Source: Pseudomonas sp. BN411
GTDB lineage: Bacteria; Pseudomonadota; Gammaproteobacteria; Pseudomonadales; Pseudomonadaceae
DNA: 64,000 nucleotides
NCBI RefSeq assembly: GCF_029871235.1
Contig: NZ_SSOM01000074.1
Location: 62,001 to 126,000, forward strand
Reading direction: 5' to 3'
The notes beneath the pieces were generated by a model. It searched no databases, was not told where the DNA came from, and saw only the letters and a program-made list of their open reading frames with translations. Position numbers and translations under genes: made by a program. Every line of letters begins with the position of its first letter. Position 1 is the first letter of the stretch. Shown piece after piece: positions 63,050 to 64,000 of this stretch.

Positions 63050-63615
63050 CAGGCGTGCCCGGCCTGGGCGGTAAGCAGACTAAGGTTCACGCCCAGGCGC
63101 GCGGCGGCCGCCGAAAGGCGCTGCTCGGACGGGGTGTCGAAGAGGATGGACAGGTCCGCCGGGCAGGTCAGCCAGGCGTTGTCACTGAGTTCAGCTTCCA
63201 GTTGGCCTGCGTCCCAACCGGCGTAGCCGAGGGCTACCAGGCTCTTCTGCGGACCACTGCCGTCGGCGATTGCAAAGAGCACGTCCTGGGAAGTGGAGAG
63301 GGCCAGTTCGCCCAGTTCCAGAGTGGCCTGGAAGCTGTGGCCGGTCGGATGCAGAACGAAGCCGCGGTCGGTTTGCACCGGGCCGCCAGCATAGATGGGC
63401 AGGCCTTGGCAGCGCGCCGGCGGAGTGATTTCCGGGCGCAGTTGTTCGAGTACGTCGCTCAGGCTCAGGCCGTTGGGGCGGTTGATCACCAGGCCCATGG
63501 CGCCCTGCTCATTGTGCTCCACCAGGTAGGTGACGGTCTGGGCGAAGTTCGGATCGGCCATGTGCGGCATGGCGATCAGAAAATGATGCTTGAGGTAGCT
63601 CGGTGCGCTTTTCAT
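63049..63615 (-). CDS. algH: AlgH (DUF179/YqgE family)
   Basis: 188-residue YqgE-fold protein. MKSAPSYLKHHFLIAMPHMADPNFAQTV opens it, with GLVINRPNG, GGPVQTDRGFVLHPTGHSF, LGYAGWDAGQLEAEL and NAWLTCPADLSILFD as family blocks. Named for an early link to alginate regulation; biochemical role unknown (a nucleotide or redox partner role has been suggested). The ATG at 63615 is favoured over 63651 because P. aeruginosa AlgH begins just before YLKHHF. Confidence 0.94.
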   Translation of the reverse strand: MKSAPSYLKHHFLIAMPHMADPNFAQTVTYLVEHNEQGAMGLVINRPNGLSLSDVLEQLRPEITPPARCQGLPIYAGGPVQTDRGFVLHPTGHSFQATLELGELALSTSQDVLFAIADGSGPQKSLVALGYAGWDAGQLEAELSDNAWLTCPADLSILFDTPSEQRLSAAAARLGVNLSLLTAQAGHA

Positions 63616-63728
63616 GTCGGTTAGTTTCAGGCTTAAGACGGCAGGCTTCAAGCGAAAAGGCTGCGGCGCGGACTCACGCCACGCCGGGACTCTGCCTGAA
63701 GCCTAGAGCCAATCTCGTCCTGCTGCTT

Positions 63729-64000
63729 TCAATTGCTCGACAGGCGGTCGCCGCGCTCGAAGCGCCAGGTGCGGATGATTTCCAGGCGGTCGATATCCGC
63801 GAGGTCACCGGTGAAGGGAGCGAAGGGCGCGGCAAGGCGCACGATGCGCATGGCGCCCTGGTCCAGTACCGGCTGGCCGGAGGATTCCAGCACCTGCACC
63901 TCGTACAGGGTGCCGTCGCGATTGATCGACACCAGCAGGCGCAGGTTGCCGTAGATGCGCTGGCGGCGGGCTTCGTCCGGGTAGTTGAGATTGCCGATGC
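63729..64000 (-). CDS. TonB-family energy transducer, C-terminal part (continues beyond the window)
   Basis: The visible 90 codons hold the TonB C-terminal domain: NLNYPDEARRQRIYGNLRLLVSINRDGT (from the window edge), VQVLESSGQPVLDQGAMRIVRLAAPF and RLEIIRTWRFERG, ending at TGA (63731-63729). Reads open through the right edge, so the proline-rich and transmembrane parts lie outside. Position next to algH matches tonB3 of P. aeruginosa, which is needed for twitching motility. Specific symbol withheld because the N-terminus is not visible. Confidence 0.9.
   Translation of the reverse strand, partial: IGNLNYPDEARRQRIYGNLRLLVSINRDGTLYEVQVLESSGQPVLDQGAMRIVRLAAPFAPFTGDLADIDRLEIIRTWRFERGDRLSSN

Overview
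This 64 kb window is high-GC chromosomal DNA from a pseudomonad (Pseudomonas sensu lato, close to the P. aeruginosa lineage). The evidence is gene content and order: ftsYEX-rpoH, mtgA, thiS-thiG-trmB, hemW-rdgB, metX-metW, yggT-proC-yggS-pilT-pilU, rpiA/ilvA, rppH-ptsP and pyrC'-pyrB-pyrR-ruvX-algH-tonB. Typical Pseudomonas intergenic REP-like palindromes are also present. Nearly all of it is dense core-genome coding; no tRNA, rRNA, CRISPR array, prophage or insertion sequence was recognised. The only clear mobile element is a group II intron at the left edge.

Layout. (1) 1-2313: 3' part of a group II intron with an intact maturase (RT, X and HNH domains), ending 67 bp before ftsY. (2) 2381-7141: overlapping ftsY-ftsE-ftsX cell-division cluster, then rpoH with its own promoter and terminator, and a small membrane-anchored protein. 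(3) 7233-27236: housekeeping and biosynthesis genes: cell wall (mtgA), thiamine (thiS, thiG), tRNA m7G (trmB), heme chaperone/radical SAM (hemW), nucleotide sanitation (rdgB), methionine (metX, metW), a dynamin-like GTPase, proline (proC) and PLP homeostasis (yggS), twitching-motility ATPases (pilT, pilU), and transsulfuration (cystathionine beta-synthase and gamma-lyase). (4) 27387-41907: a quorum-quenching-type acylase facing an AraC regulator, several small exported or hypothetical proteins, and serA diverging from a D-2-hydroxyglutarate dehydrogenase-type flavoprotein. This part ends with a beta-propeller gene and a carO-like OB-fold gene preceded by a striking array of TTAAG half-sites. 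(5) 42036-50151: a polyamine island with an acetylpolyamine deacetylase, an APC-family transporter, a spermidine/putrescine-type ABC transporter and an AraC regulator. (6) 50270-59688: carP-like propeller, yegP, rpiA, ilvA, two DUF2269 proteins, a HAD phosphatase, rppH, ptsP and a PAS-GGDEF cyclase. (7) 59759-64000: pyrimidine cluster (with a catalytically dead dihydroorotase homologue), ruvX, algH and the C-terminal end of a TonB protein.

Compared with the P. aeruginosa PAO1 order as I recall it, the block matching about PA0305-PA0338 sits between the equivalents of PA0400 and PA0401, which are neighbours in PAO1. That implies a rearrangement with junctions near 27.3 kb and 59.7 kb.

Most interesting signals: (a) a four-unit, 11-bp-period array of TTAAG-like half-sites upstream of carO, with a weaker two-unit version upstream of carP, matching the published BqsR/CarR box; (b) a three-block element with identical internal spacing upstream of both polyamine transport units (44754-44819 and 48914-48979), probably the operator of an unidentified polyamine regulator; (c) a solute-binding protein that seems to have lost its whole second lobe in frame; (d) three copies of a 95-99 bp mirrored element with near-invariant ends and variable inner hairpins; (e) the intron placed directly in front of the essential ftsY gene.
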